From UBA8401 sp964355925 (lineage in GTDB: Bacteria; Bacteroidota; Ignavibacteria; UBA10030; UBA8401): 64,000 bases of DNA. Positions 35,914 through 44,173 of the stretch are shown in pieces (within the stretch, counting starts at the first letter, position 1; each line of letters begins with the position of its first letter). The notes below the pieces were generated by a model, which saw nothing but the letters and a program-made list of their open reading frames with translations, was not told the DNA's origin and searched no databases. The stretch covers positions 31,370 to 95,369 of the forward strand of contig CAYHFN010000009.1 in the NCBI GenBank assembly GCA_964355925.1, given 5' to 3'. A program made the translations under genes and the position numbers.

Positions 35914-36288
35914 TTAAATATTTACGTATTTACGGATCAACCGTGTCAACTCTTCGGGATCCATCGGTTTAGAGTAATGTTCTACACAACCGATCGATTT
36001 TGTTACGACTTTATCTTCAGCTCTAGTTTGCGCGGTAAAGGCTATAATCGGAATATGTTGTAACTCCGGAGTTGCCTTGATGATCTTTACTGCTGTAAAT
36101 CCATCCATCACAGGCATTTGCATGTCCATAAGAATAAGTTCGGGAACATGTTGTCCTGCTAAAGTTACTGCTTCTTGACCATTCTCCGCCTGAAACAATT
36201 GAATATCTAATCCGCTTCGCTTTATCATAAAAACGATCAAATCACGACTATCTTCATCATCTTCGGCTATTAAAATTTTTTTTGCCAT
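35914..36288 (-). CDS. Single-domain response regulator (CheY-like)
   Basis: 124 residues, just a receiver domain: acidic pair in LIAEDDEDSRD, phospho-acceptor Asp in LILMDMQMPVMDG, conserved Thr/Ala in IIAFTAQT and Lys in HYSKPMDPEE. Without an output domain it must act by protein contact or as a phosphate shuttle. It is first in the operon with the hybrid kinase and receiver-kinase, so it probably passes or drains phosphate in that relay. The 260 bases upstream to glnS hold no further gene. Confidence 0.92.
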   Translation of the reverse strand: MAKKILIAEDDEDSRDLIVFMIKRSGLDIQLFQAENGQEAVTLAGQHVPELILMDMQMPVMDGFTAVKIIKATPELQHIPIIAFTAQTRAEDKVVTKSIGCVEHYSKPMDPEELTRLIRKYVNI

Positions 36289-36549
36289 TTATTTTTACCG
36301 CTTTTTTATGGTATTCCCACTTATCTGAAGTTATGAAGCAAGTCAATGAGAAGCAACACCGAAAACGATATAACCAATGTTCTAATTATTAGAATTTGAA
36401 AAGCGGATTAAAAATTAACCAAATTGATCAATTGAATATCAATGTTTAAAGAATTCTAATCTGCTATTGCGCTTAAATTACAATCGCCGGAAGGTTTCTC
36501 CATGAACAGTCATAAAGACATTCTATCAGTAATTCAGTCCGGCTGATGT

Positions 36550-38238
36550 CTAATGTTTTTTGGAATGCTGCTCGATCTTTGTCCAAGCATCTCTTAGCGT
36601 AACAATTCTGTTGAACACCGGCGCTCCTTGTTTACTCTCTTTTATGTCTGCACAGAAATAACCAACGCGTTCAAATTGAAATTGTTCGGATGGCTTTGCA
36701 GAGCCAAGGATTGGTTCAACTTTACACTGTTTTAAGATCTGCAATGAGTCAGGATTCAAATTAGAAAGGAAATCTTTCCCTTCCTTCGCATCGTCAGGAT
36801 TCTCTTTTATAAATAATCGATCATACAATCGTACTTCGGCATCGACAGCCTGAGATGCTTCAACCCAATGAATTGTTGATTTAACTTTTCTGCTTGCACC
36901 GGGCAAACCGCTTTTAGTATCCGGATCATAGGTGCAGTGGATCTCTTTAATATTTCCTTTATCATCCTTGATGATACTTTCACATTTAATAATGTAAGCA
37001 TATCGCAACCGTACTTCCGTTCCCGGAGATAGACGATAATATTTTGGCGGGGGAACTTCGCGAAAATCTTCCTGGTCAATAAATAATTCCTTACCGAACG
37101 GAATCATCCTCATTCCTGCAGATTCATCTTCGGGATTGTTAACGGCGGATAGCTGTTCTGTTTTTCCTTCCGGATAATTTGTGATAATAATTTTTATCGG
37201 ATTGAGAACCGCCATCACTCGCCGAGCGCGTTTGTTCAGGTCTTCGCGAATACTAAATTCAAGCAAAGCGGCATCAATCGTGCTGTCTCGTTTTGCAACT
37301 CCGATCATATCGCAAAAATTTATGATCGACTCTGAAGTATATCCGCGTCTGCGAAAACCGGTAATGGTTGGCATACGAGGATCATCCCAGCCGGAGACAT
37401 GTTTCTCTTCAACAAGTTTCAATAGTTTTCGTTTACTTAAAACTGTATACGTAATATTCAATCTGGCAAATTCGATCTGCTGCGGATGATATACTCCCAG
37501 TTTATTCAAATACCAATCATACAGCGGACGGTGATTTTCAAATTCCAGTGTACAAATAGAATGAGTAATCCCTTCGATCGAATCCTCTATACCATGTGCC
37601 CAATCATATGTCGGATAGATGCACCATTTAATTCCCTGTCGGTGATGATCTTCGTGTACAATTCTATACATTACCGGATCACGAAGATTGATGTTTGGCA
37701 ATGCCATATCGATCTTTGCGCGAAGAGTTTTTGAACCGTTTGGGAATTCTCCCTTTTTCATCCGTTCAAAAAGGTCGAGATTTTCTTCGATGCTTCTGAT
37801 TCTGAACGGACTGTCTTTTCCCGATTCAGTAAGTGTTCCACGCGATAACCTCATTTCATCGGCATTAAGGTCGCAGACAAACGCTTTCTCTTTTTTGATC
37901 AACGTAACCGCATGTCCGTACATCACTTCAAAATAGTCGGATGCATAGAGTACTCGATCTTCAAAATTTCCACCCAGCCATTTCACATCTTCGATTATTG
38001 AATCTACGTATTCTTGTTCTTCTTTTGAGGGATTCGTATCATCAAATCGAAGGTTGAACTTTCCGTTGAAATCCCTTGCAATTCCATTGTTCAAGCAGAT
38101 CGATTTTGCGTGTCCGATATGGAGATACCCGTTTGGTTCCGGAGGAAATCGTGTATGTATGAGTCCGTTGAATTTATTAGACTTAAGATCGTCGGAGATA
38201 ATTTCTCTGATAAAATCTGATTTTTCGGGAAGTGACAT
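36550..38238 (-). CDS. glnS: Glutaminyl-tRNA synthetase
   Basis: 562 residues, normal for GlnRS. The class I signatures are PPEPNGYLHIGHAKS (HIGH) and TVLSKRKLLKLV (KMSKS equivalent). The segment SGWDDPRMPTITGFRRRGYT is typical of GlnRS rather than GluRS, and the C-terminal anticodon-binding beta-barrel is complete (to VTLRDAWTKIEQ). It charges tRNA-Gln directly, so the organism need not depend only on the GatCAB transamidation route. It is divergent from ssb and appears monocistronic. Confidence 0.97.
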   Translation of the reverse strand: MSLPEKSDFIREIISDDLKSNKFNGLIHTRFPPEPNGYLHIGHAKSICLNNGIARDFNGKFNLRFDDTNPSKEEQEYVDSIIEDVKWLGGNFEDRVLYASDYFEVMYGHAVTLIKKEKAFVCDLNADEMRLSRGTLTESGKDSPFRIRSIEENLDLFERMKKGEFPNGSKTLRAKIDMALPNINLRDPVMYRIVHEDHHRQGIKWCIYPTYDWAHGIEDSIEGITHSICTLEFENHRPLYDWYLNKLGVYHPQQIEFARLNITYTVLSKRKLLKLVEEKHVSGWDDPRMPTITGFRRRGYTSESIINFCDMIGVAKRDSTIDAALLEFSIREDLNKRARRVMAVLNPIKIIITNYPEGKTEQLSAVNNPEDESAGMRMIPFGKELFIDQEDFREVPPPKYYRLSPGTEVRLRYAYIIKCESIIKDDKGNIKEIHCTYDPDTKSGLPGASRKVKSTIHWVEASQAVDAEVRLYDRLFIKENPDDAKEGKDFLSNLNPDSLQILKQCKVEPILGSAKPSEQFQFERVGYFCADIKESKQGAPVFNRIVTLRDAWTKIEQHSKKH

Positions 38239-38323
38239 ATAGTTAGAGGATGGAAAATTGAAAAAAATATTAATTGAAAATACGAAAAAACGAGTCGATT
38301 AACAAAAAGAGTTCATGATAGAC

Positions 38324-38352
38324 TTGACAATATTTTTCAAATGTTGTATGTT
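38324..38352 (+). promoter_or_regulatory. Sigma-70-type promoter of ssb
   Basis: TTGACA (38324-38329) and TATGTT (38347-38352) are separated by exactly 17 bases, near-consensus for a housekeeping sigma factor. The start codon of ssb lies 36 bases beyond the -10 box, preceded by AAGGAGG. The pattern is E. coli-like rather than the TAnnTTTG type of many Bacteroidota. Confidence 0.75.
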
Positions 38353-38388
38353 GCTCGAACAATTCACCATTTATAATAAGGAGGTCTT

Positions 38389-38811
38389 ATGTCACGTAGT
38401 TTAAACAAGGTTCAATTGATCGGTAATTTGGGTAAAGACCCCGAATTGAAATACACGCCTAGCGGCGTTGCAGTAGCAACATTCTCCATCGCAACAAGTG
38501 AAAGCTGGAAAGACCAGGAAGGTAATCAACAAGAAAAAACCGAATGGCACAATATTGTTGCTTGGAGGAAACTCGCGGAGATCTGCGGAGAATATCTTAA
38601 AAAAGGAAAAAAAGTATATCTTGAAGGAAAATTACAAACACGCAATTATGAAAAAGATGGAATTAAACGATACGTCACCGAAATCGTTGCCGATCAACTG
38701 ATCATGCTTGACGGTGGAGGCGGTGCCGGAAAAGGAAGCAGTAGTAGTACGGCTTCTGAGGCTGCACCAATGATGTCTGAAGCACCAAAAGATGACGATC
38801 TTCCATTTTAG
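38389..38811 (+). CDS. ssb: Single-stranded DNA-binding protein
   Basis: 140 residues. An OB-fold starts SRSLNKVQLIGNLGKDPELK and continues with EWHNIVAWRKLAEICGEYLK and GKLQTRNYEKDGIKRY. A Gly/Ser-rich linker follows, and the acidic tip DDDLPF, which recruits repair and replication proteins, ends the chain. It binds single-stranded DNA as a tetramer. The ribosome-binding site AAGGAGG is the best in the window. A terminator lies at 38833-38868, so the gene is monocistronic. Confidence 0.97.
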   Translation: MSRSLNKVQLIGNLGKDPELKYTPSGVAVATFSIATSESWKDQEGNQQEKTEWHNIVAWRKLAEICGEYLKKGKKVYLEGKLQTRNYEKDGIKRYVTEIVADQLIMLDGGGGAGKGSSSSTASEAAPMMSEAPKDDDLPF

Positions 38812-38832
38812 ATAAGGGTCTTTCATCATTTC

Positions 38833-38868
38833 AGCCCTGTCGTTTTTTTGACAGGGCTTCTTTTTTTA
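38833..38868 (+). terminator. Rho-independent terminator of ssb
   Basis: A 9-bp GC-rich stem (AGCCCTGTC at 38833-38841, GACAGGGCT at 38850-38858) is followed by TCTTTTTTT. It directly precedes the gamma-glutamyltransferase start at 38880. Confidence 0.92.
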
Positions 38869-38879
38869 AAGGGATTCAA

Positions 38880-40589
38880 ATGAAAAAAATCTTCTCGCTT
38901 GCCCCATTGGGGTTTATTCTTATCACAACGTTTTTTGTCGGACACGTTACATTTTCTGCTTCGCACAAACCGGTGAAAGCGAAACATGGCATGGTTGTAT
39001 CCGCTGATCCTCTTGCATCAAGAGCGGGAATGGAAATTCTAAAAAAAGGGGGCAATGCTGTAGATGCTGCAGTTGCGGTCGGATTTGCTCTTGCCGTAAC
39101 ATATCCCGCCGCAGGCAATATTGGCGGGGGGGGATTTATGAATATTCGTTTTGCCGATGGACGATGTTACGCGATTGATTATCGGGAAAAAGCGCCGGGG
39201 AAAGCTTCTCGCGATATGTATCTCGATAGTGCGGGAAATTTCATCTCCGATAAAAGTACACTTGGGCATCTGGCCCCTGGTGTGCCTGGTGCTGTTGCGG
39301 GAATGTTAATGGGATTAGAAAAATACGGTACGATGAACCGTAAACAAGTGATCACTCCTGCTTATGATCTTGCTTCAAAAGGTTTTCCTCTCCTCCCCGA
39401 TCTTGCCGAAGATCTAAATTGGGATAGAAAAACACTTTCAAAATTTCAGGGAACTAAAAAATATTTTGTCAGCAAAGACTCAGCGTATAAGGATGGTGAG
39501 ATTTGGAAACAAACGGATCTTGCAAAAACTTTAAAACGGATCATTGACAATGGACGCGACGGATTTTATAAAGGCGAAACGGCGGATCTGATCTCTGCAG
39601 AAATGAAACGTGGAGGTGGATTGATCTCTAAGTCTGATCTTGAAAATTATCAAGCCGCATTACGAACACCGCTAAAAGGAACATATCGCGGATATGAAAT
39701 TATTTCAATGCCTCCTGTCAGTTCCGGAGGGACGGCATTGCTTCAACTCCTGAATATTCTTGAAGGATATAATTTGAAATCGTACGGGCATAATTCTGCA
39801 AGGACGGTTCACCGATACATCGAAGCAATGCGCCGCGTTTATGCAGACCGTGCAGAACATCTCGGCGATCCCGATTTTTACAAGGTTCCCGTTGACTGGC
39901 TCATCTCAAAAAAATATGCCGATGAACGTCGAGCCACGATCGACACTCTCAAAGCAAGTGAAAGCAAAAATATCTTCTTTGGTAAACTGCCCATGCACGA
40001 AAGCGAACAAACTACTCACTATTCCGTTGTCGATCAATGGGGAAATTGTGTGAGCGTGACAACAACGCTCAACGGCGGCTTCGGTTCGTACGTTGCTGTT
40101 GACGGTGCAGGATTTTTATTGAACAATGAAATGGATGATTTCAGTGCGAAACCCGGAGTTCCTAATATGTTTGGCGCGATCGGAAATATTGCGAACGAAA
40201 TTCAGCCGAACAAACGTATGCTTTCATCAATGACACCGACAATCGTTGTGAAAGATGGCAAACCATTTATGGTTATTGGAACTCCCGGTGGAACAACCAT
40301 CATTACAACCGTAATGCAGGTTATCTGCAACGTAGTTGATTTCGGGATGAACATTCAGGAAGCGATCGATGCGCCCCGTATCCATCATCAATGGTCGCCG
40401 GATGTTACATATTATGAACGACGAGGACTTTCATCAGATACGATTGAAAAATTAGAAGCAATAGGACAAAATCTTCAGCAACGCCGAGGTACCAGCGGAC
40501 TTGCAGAAGGTATTATAATAGATAACGAGAAAGGATTCTTCTACGGTGCAAGCGACTCCCGCGGTTATGGATTGGCAGTAGGATACTGA
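38880..40589 (+). CDS. ggt: Gamma-glutamyltransferase (exported)
   Basis: 569 residues. A signal peptide (KKIFSLAPLGFILITTFFVG) precedes SADPLASRAGMEILKKGGNA and NIGGGGFMNIRF, the large-subunit hallmarks. Autocleavage should occur before Thr378 in EQTTHYSVVDQWGN, which becomes the N-terminal nucleophile of the small subunit; substrate-binding blocks are SSMTPTIVV and TPGGTTIITTV. It splits glutathione and other gamma-glutamyl compounds in the periplasm. AAAGGG precedes the start. Terminators on both sides (38833-38868, 40627-40660) mark it as a single unit. Confidence 0.95.
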   Translation: MKKIFSLAPLGFILITTFFVGHVTFSASHKPVKAKHGMVVSADPLASRAGMEILKKGGNAVDAAVAVGFALAVTYPAAGNIGGGGFMNIRFADGRCYAIDYREKAPGKASRDMYLDSAGNFISDKSTLGHLAPGVPGAVAGMLMGLEKYGTMNRKQVITPAYDLASKGFPLLPDLAEDLNWDRKTLSKFQGTKKYFVSKDSAYKDGEIWKQTDLAKTLKRIIDNGRDGFYKGETADLISAEMKRGGGLISKSDLENYQAALRTPLKGTYRGYEIISMPPVSSGGTALLQLLNILEGYNLKSYGHNSARTVHRYIEAMRRVYADRAEHLGDPDFYKVPVDWLISKKYADERRATIDTLKASESKNIFFGKLPMHESEQTTHYSVVDQWGNCVSVTTTLNGGFGSYVAVDGAGFLLNNEMDDFSAKPGVPNMFGAIGNIANEIQPNKRMLSSMTPTIVVKDGKPFMVIGTPGGTTIITTVMQVICNVVDFGMNIQEAIDAPRIHHQWSPDVTYYERRGLSSDTIEKLEAIGQNLQQRRGTSGLAEGIIIDNEKGFFYGASDSRGYGLAVGY

Positions 40590-40626
40590 TTTTTTCTTCC
40601 CCTAACTTTTCATATATTGTAATACC

Positions 40627-40660
40627 AAAACCTGTGAATTCCCTTCACAGGTTTTTACTT
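40627..40660 (+). terminator. Rho-independent terminator of gamma-glutamyltransferase gene
   Basis: A 12-bp stem (AAAACCTGTGAA at 40627-40638 with TTCACAGGTTTT at 40644-40655) and 5-base loop is followed by TACTTTC. The symmetrical A/T ends allow action in both directions. Confidence 0.88.
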
Positions 40661-40678
40661 TCTATCGGACTATAAACT

Positions 40679-41623
40679 ATGAGCGAACAAAAATTTGATA
40701 TCAACCAACCGATCCAGGTTGGCGGGCAAGCGGTCATTGAAGGGGTAATGATGAGGGCAAAAGGAATGATCGCAACCGCTGTGCGAAGAGCAAACGGAGA
40801 GATCGTTGTAAAGAAGATGCCCTTCACCTCGGTAATGGAAAAATATCCTTCCATCAATAAACCGATCATCCGCGGCGCGGTTGGATTAGTGGAAATGATG
40901 TATATCGGCATCAGCACGCTGAACTATTCCGCGGAAATTGCAATGCAGGATGAAGCATTGAAAGAACATCCAGAAAATAAAAAAGAAGTGAAGGGTCAAT
41001 CAAAACTTGCATTGACCGCAACACTCATCTTCTCGCTTGTGCTTGGTATCGGATTGTTCTTCTTCCTCCCTCTTTTTGCAGCAACTCAATTCTTTGATGT
41101 ATCACAAAAACCGCTTCAGTTCAATCTTGTCTCCGGTGCGATACGCATTACCATCTTGCTTGTGTATCTTTATGCAATTTCTAAGATGAAGGATGTTCAC
41201 CGCCTCTTTCAATATCACGGTGCGGAACATAAAGCAGTCTTTGCATTCGAACAGAATGCACCGCTGACGGTTCAATCGGCAATTACATACACACGATTTC
41301 ATCCGCGCTGCGGAACAAGTTTTGTGCTGCAGGTAATGTTGATCGCAATCTTATTATTCAGCGTAATGGATACAATTTTGCTGCAGTTCATTGATGAACT
41401 GACCTTGCCAATACGATTAGCAACGCACATTCCATTCATTCCGGTCCTCGGCGGTATTTCATACGAATTTTTGAAGTTCTCAGCGAAGCATAGTAATTCA
41501 GCAATTGGAAAAATTTTTGTCGCACCGGGATTGTGGCTGCAAAAGATCACAACGGAAGAACCGGACGAATCAATGATGGAAGTTTCTCTTGCAGCGATTA
41601 AAGCTGCGTTACAAATAGAATAA
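40679..41623 (+). CDS. DUF1385 membrane protein
   Basis: 314 residues. The opening IQVGGQAVIEGVMMRAKGM and IIRGAVGLVEMMYIGISTL are diagnostic for DUF1385. Four or so membrane helices follow, with a conserved HRLFQYHGAEHKAVFAFE segment and THIPFIPVLGGISYEFLKF. No activity is established. In many genomes this gene lies directly upstream of prfA, as here (206 bases away), which supports the call. The intervening region contains palindromic repeats, so co-transcription with prfA is uncertain. Confidence 0.92.
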   Translation: MSEQKFDINQPIQVGGQAVIEGVMMRAKGMIATAVRRANGEIVVKKMPFTSVMEKYPSINKPIIRGAVGLVEMMYIGISTLNYSAEIAMQDEALKEHPENKKEVKGQSKLALTATLIFSLVLGIGLFFFLPLFAATQFFDVSQKPLQFNLVSGAIRITILLVYLYAISKMKDVHRLFQYHGAEHKAVFAFEQNAPLTVQSAITYTRFHPRCGTSFVLQVMLIAILLFSVMDTILLQFIDELTLPIRLATHIPFIPVLGGISYEFLKFSAKHSNSAIGKIFVAPGLWLQKITTEEPDESMMEVSLAAIKAALQIE

Positions 41624-41644
41624 AAATCGAAATTTAAATAACAC

Positions 41645-41809
41645 GTTATTCCCACACGTTTCTGGCGGGAATCCATCAAAATTGTGTTATAAAAATAATC
41701 GAACACTGTGGAGCAATTTATTTTTTAATGTTATGGATGCCCGATAAGAATTCCGTCTTTTGAATCCCGCAACGAACGGAATCTAAAAAGCGGGACATTC
41801 GGGCATGAC
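41645..41809. repeat. Two intergenic palindromic repeats
   Basis: The first has ATTCCC...GGGAAT arms around 41649-41675. The second has 8-bp arms ATGCCCGA (41737-41744) and TCGGGCAT (41799-41806), with an inner 7-bp pair ATTCCGT/ACGGAAT (41750-41756, 41776-41782). They look like dispersed extragenic palindromes; a related fragment occurs near 49990-50050. Confidence 0.65.
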
Positions 41810-41829
41810 GATTCTTAAAGATATTAATT

Positions 41830-42915
41830 ATGAGCAGTTTAGAAGAAAAATTACATTCCATCAAACGACGCTTCGCTGAAGTGCAGGAAAAAATGTCCTC
41901 GCCTGATGTCGCGTCCAATCAGCAAAAGAGCAAAGAACTTGGAAAAGAGTTTCGTGAATTATCTGAAATTGTAAAAACTGCAGATAAATACCTGCACGTC
42001 TTCAAGAACATCGAAAGCAGCAGAGAAGTGTTAGCAATTGGCGGCGATGCTGAGTTGAAGGAAATGGCGCTCGCAGAAATCGCGGAATTGGAACCACAGC
42101 TTGTAATGCTGGAAGAAGAAGTAAAATCCCTTCTCGTTCCGAAAGATCCCAACGACAATCGAAATGTGATCGTGGAAATTCGCGGCGGTACGGGGGGCGA
42201 AGAAGCTGCATTATTCGCTTCCGATCTTTACCGAATGTATGTTCGCTTTTGCGAACGGAGAAAATGGCGTATAGATACGCTGGATTGGAATGAGACCGAC
42301 AAAGGGGGATTTAAGGAAGTAACGATGAGCATTGACGGTGATGATGTGTTCGGAGTTCTCAAATTTGAAAGCGGCGTTCATCGCGTTCAGCGCGTTCCGG
42401 AAACCGAGGCACAGGGACGTGTTCACACTTCCGCGGCAACTGTTGCCGTGATGCCTCAGGTTGAAGATGTTGAAGAGGTCGTCATTAATCCTGCCGATAT
42501 TCAACTTGATACATTTCGTTCGGGCGGTAAAGGGGGACAGAACGTCAACAAAGTTGAAACCGCAGTGCGCATCACCCACAGACCGTCCGGAATTATCGTA
42601 GCATGCCAGCAGGAACGATCACAATTTCAGAACCGTGAACGGGCAATGAATATGCTCCGATCAAAATTGTACGAACGCAAATTAAAAGAACAGCAGGACG
42701 AACAGGCCGCTTCACGAAAATCAATGGTTGGAAGCGGCGATCGCAGCGATAAAGTTCGCACTTATAATTTTCCACAAAACCGCGTTACCGATCACCGCAT
42801 CGGTCTGACGATTTACAATCTTGATAAATTCATTGATGGTGACATTGATGAAATGATCAGTGCGTTGAGATTGGCAGACAGAGCGGAAAAATTAAAAGAA
42901 GGAATCACAACGTAA
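41830..42915 (+). CDS. prfA: Peptide chain release factor 1
   Basis: 361 residues. The catalytic GGQ is at residues 235-237 (SGGKGGQNVN), the glutamine of which is normally methylated. The stop-codon recognition tripeptide is PET in QRVPETEAQGRVHTSAA, the PxT form of RF1 reading UAA and UAG, rather than SPF of RF2. The domain 3 end DHRIGLTIYNLDKFIDGDI is normal. No prmC methyltransferase gene follows; the next gene (tadA) is convergent, with only 2 bases between stops. Confidence 0.97.
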   Translation: MSSLEEKLHSIKRRFAEVQEKMSSPDVASNQQKSKELGKEFRELSEIVKTADKYLHVFKNIESSREVLAIGGDAELKEMALAEIAELEPQLVMLEEEVKSLLVPKDPNDNRNVIVEIRGGTGGEEAALFASDLYRMYVRFCERRKWRIDTLDWNETDKGGFKEVTMSIDGDDVFGVLKFESGVHRVQRVPETEAQGRVHTSAATVAVMPQVEDVEEVVINPADIQLDTFRSGGKGGQNVNKVETAVRITHRPSGIIVACQQERSQFQNRERAMNMLRSKLYERKLKEQQDEQAASRKSMVGSGDRSDKVRTYNFPQNRVTDHRIGLTIYNLDKFIDGDIDEMISALRLADRAEKLKEGITT

Positions 42916-42917
42916 CG

Positions 42918-43418
42918 TTAGTGATTCTTCGTGTCCTTTGTGCCTTCGAGGTTTTCTTTTTCTGTTCTTTTTCTCTTCTTCAAAAAAAATTCTTTCACCA
43001 ATCCACCACACTCAGCATCAAGCACTCCGCCAATCACATGAACTTGATGATTGAGCTTTTTATTTTCCGTCACGTTCATCACGCTTCCGCTTGCCCCCAT
43101 TTTCGGATCGTAACACCCAAACACGATCGTCGGAATTCGTGATAGCACGATTGCACCGGCGCACATCGGACACGGTTCCATTGTGACATACAAAATACAA
43201 TCTTTCAGGAATTTATTTTCGAGATGAGCTGCTGCTGCAGTCAATGCGATCATCTCTGCATGAGCAGTGGGATCGCGCATCATTTCAATTTGGTTGTATC
43301 CTTTTGCAATGATTGTGCTCTGATGAACGATCACTGCACCAACAGGAACTTCGTTCTGTTCGAAAGCACGGAATGCTTCCTTCAGTGCAAACTTCATCCA
43401 GCGTTCATGGAGCGTCAT
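42918..43418 (-). CDS. tadA: tRNA-specific adenosine deaminase
   Basis: 166 residues. Zinc ligands and the catalytic glutamate are in DPTAHAEMIAL (HAE), with two cysteines in MEPCPMCAGAIVLSRI. MGASGSVMNVTENKKLNHQV is typical of TadA rather than of free-base deaminases. It converts A34 to inosine in tRNA-Arg. The C-terminal tail (KKRKRTEKENLEGTKDTKNH) is unusually charged and may come from slippage into repeat-like sequence. It overlaps nothing and converges tightly on prfA. Confidence 0.94.
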   Translation of the reverse strand: MTLHERWMKFALKEAFRAFEQNEVPVGAVIVHQSTIIAKGYNQIEMMRDPTAHAEMIALTAAAAHLENKFLKDCILYVTMEPCPMCAGAIVLSRIPTIVFGCYDPKMGASGSVMNVTENKKLNHQVHVIGGVLDAECGGLVKEFFLKKRKRTEKENLEGTKDTKNH

Positions 43419-43420
43419 TA

Positions 43421-43966
43421 TTATTTTTCTGATTTGAATGGGGCTAGATCAACAAGATTGCCGACCGGGGAATCTATCACTTCGTAAATCTGTGCAGCGG
43501 AAAATTCTTTTAAGGCATGATTGATCCGTTGTGATGCATGTTCTATCTCTTCAATTTTTTTCAATGCTTCAGGTTCTGCAACTTGTTTCTTTAACAGTCG
43601 TGCATATCCTAAAATAATCGCCAGTGGATTATTGATCTCGTGTTTTAGCGTCATAATTACTTCGTGGAGCGTTTGAATCTGTGTTTCTTTCAATTGAATA
43701 TCGTGTGCGTGTTCGATGATTTTTTTCTCGCGTGTGTGCAGTTGTTCCCGTAATTCGATCACTTTCACTAAACCGTAGGCGAGCAACCACATCCACAACA
43801 ATGTATCAAAATGCTGGAGTGCATCCGATGCATCAAAATGACGGTGCTTAAATTTAATGTAAAAATCCATTGTTGCAATAAAGTAATACCCATAAATGAA
43901 ATAAGATGCTAGAATGGCAGGGTATCGCAGGACAAAATCACGAATAGAATTTAGAATTTTTTTCAT
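43421..43966 (-). CDS. Membrane protein with HisKA-like DHp domain but no ATPase domain
   Basis: 181 residues from the ATG at 43966 (a TTG at 44026 would add 20). Two membrane helices (~15-38, ~52-72) are followed by a coiled coil and a histidine-kinase dimerisation helix pair with His109 in TLKHEINNPLAIILGYARLL. The chain stops ~70 residues later, without N, G1 or G2 ATP-binding boxes, so it cannot phosphorylate itself. It may dimerise with a full kinase or act as a phosphotransfer protein. It lies 2 bases upstream of tadA and is divergent from the PDZ-GAF kinase gene at 44174. Confidence 0.75.
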   Translation of the reverse strand: MKKILNSIRDFVLRYPAILASYFIYGYYFIATMDFYIKFKHRHFDASDALQHFDTLLWMWLLAYGLVKVIELREQLHTREKKIIEHAHDIQLKETQIQTLHEVIMTLKHEINNPLAIILGYARLLKKQVAEPEALKKIEEIEHASQRINHALKEFSAAQIYEVIDSPVGNLVDLAPFKSEK

Positions 43967-44173
43967 CGACTTTTTAGGAAGTTCTTTATCTTTTCCAAAG
44001 ATAACGAGATAGTTGTAGGGAAGCAACTTCCAGGGTATAATAATCGTCCAGAAACAGTCTTAGAATTATATACCAATGACGGTGTTTTATTAAGTGCCCG
44101 ATACTCTTGACTATGTAAGCATAACTCAGTACTATTTCATCGTCGTATTTCACAAAAAAAGATAGATAATGAC

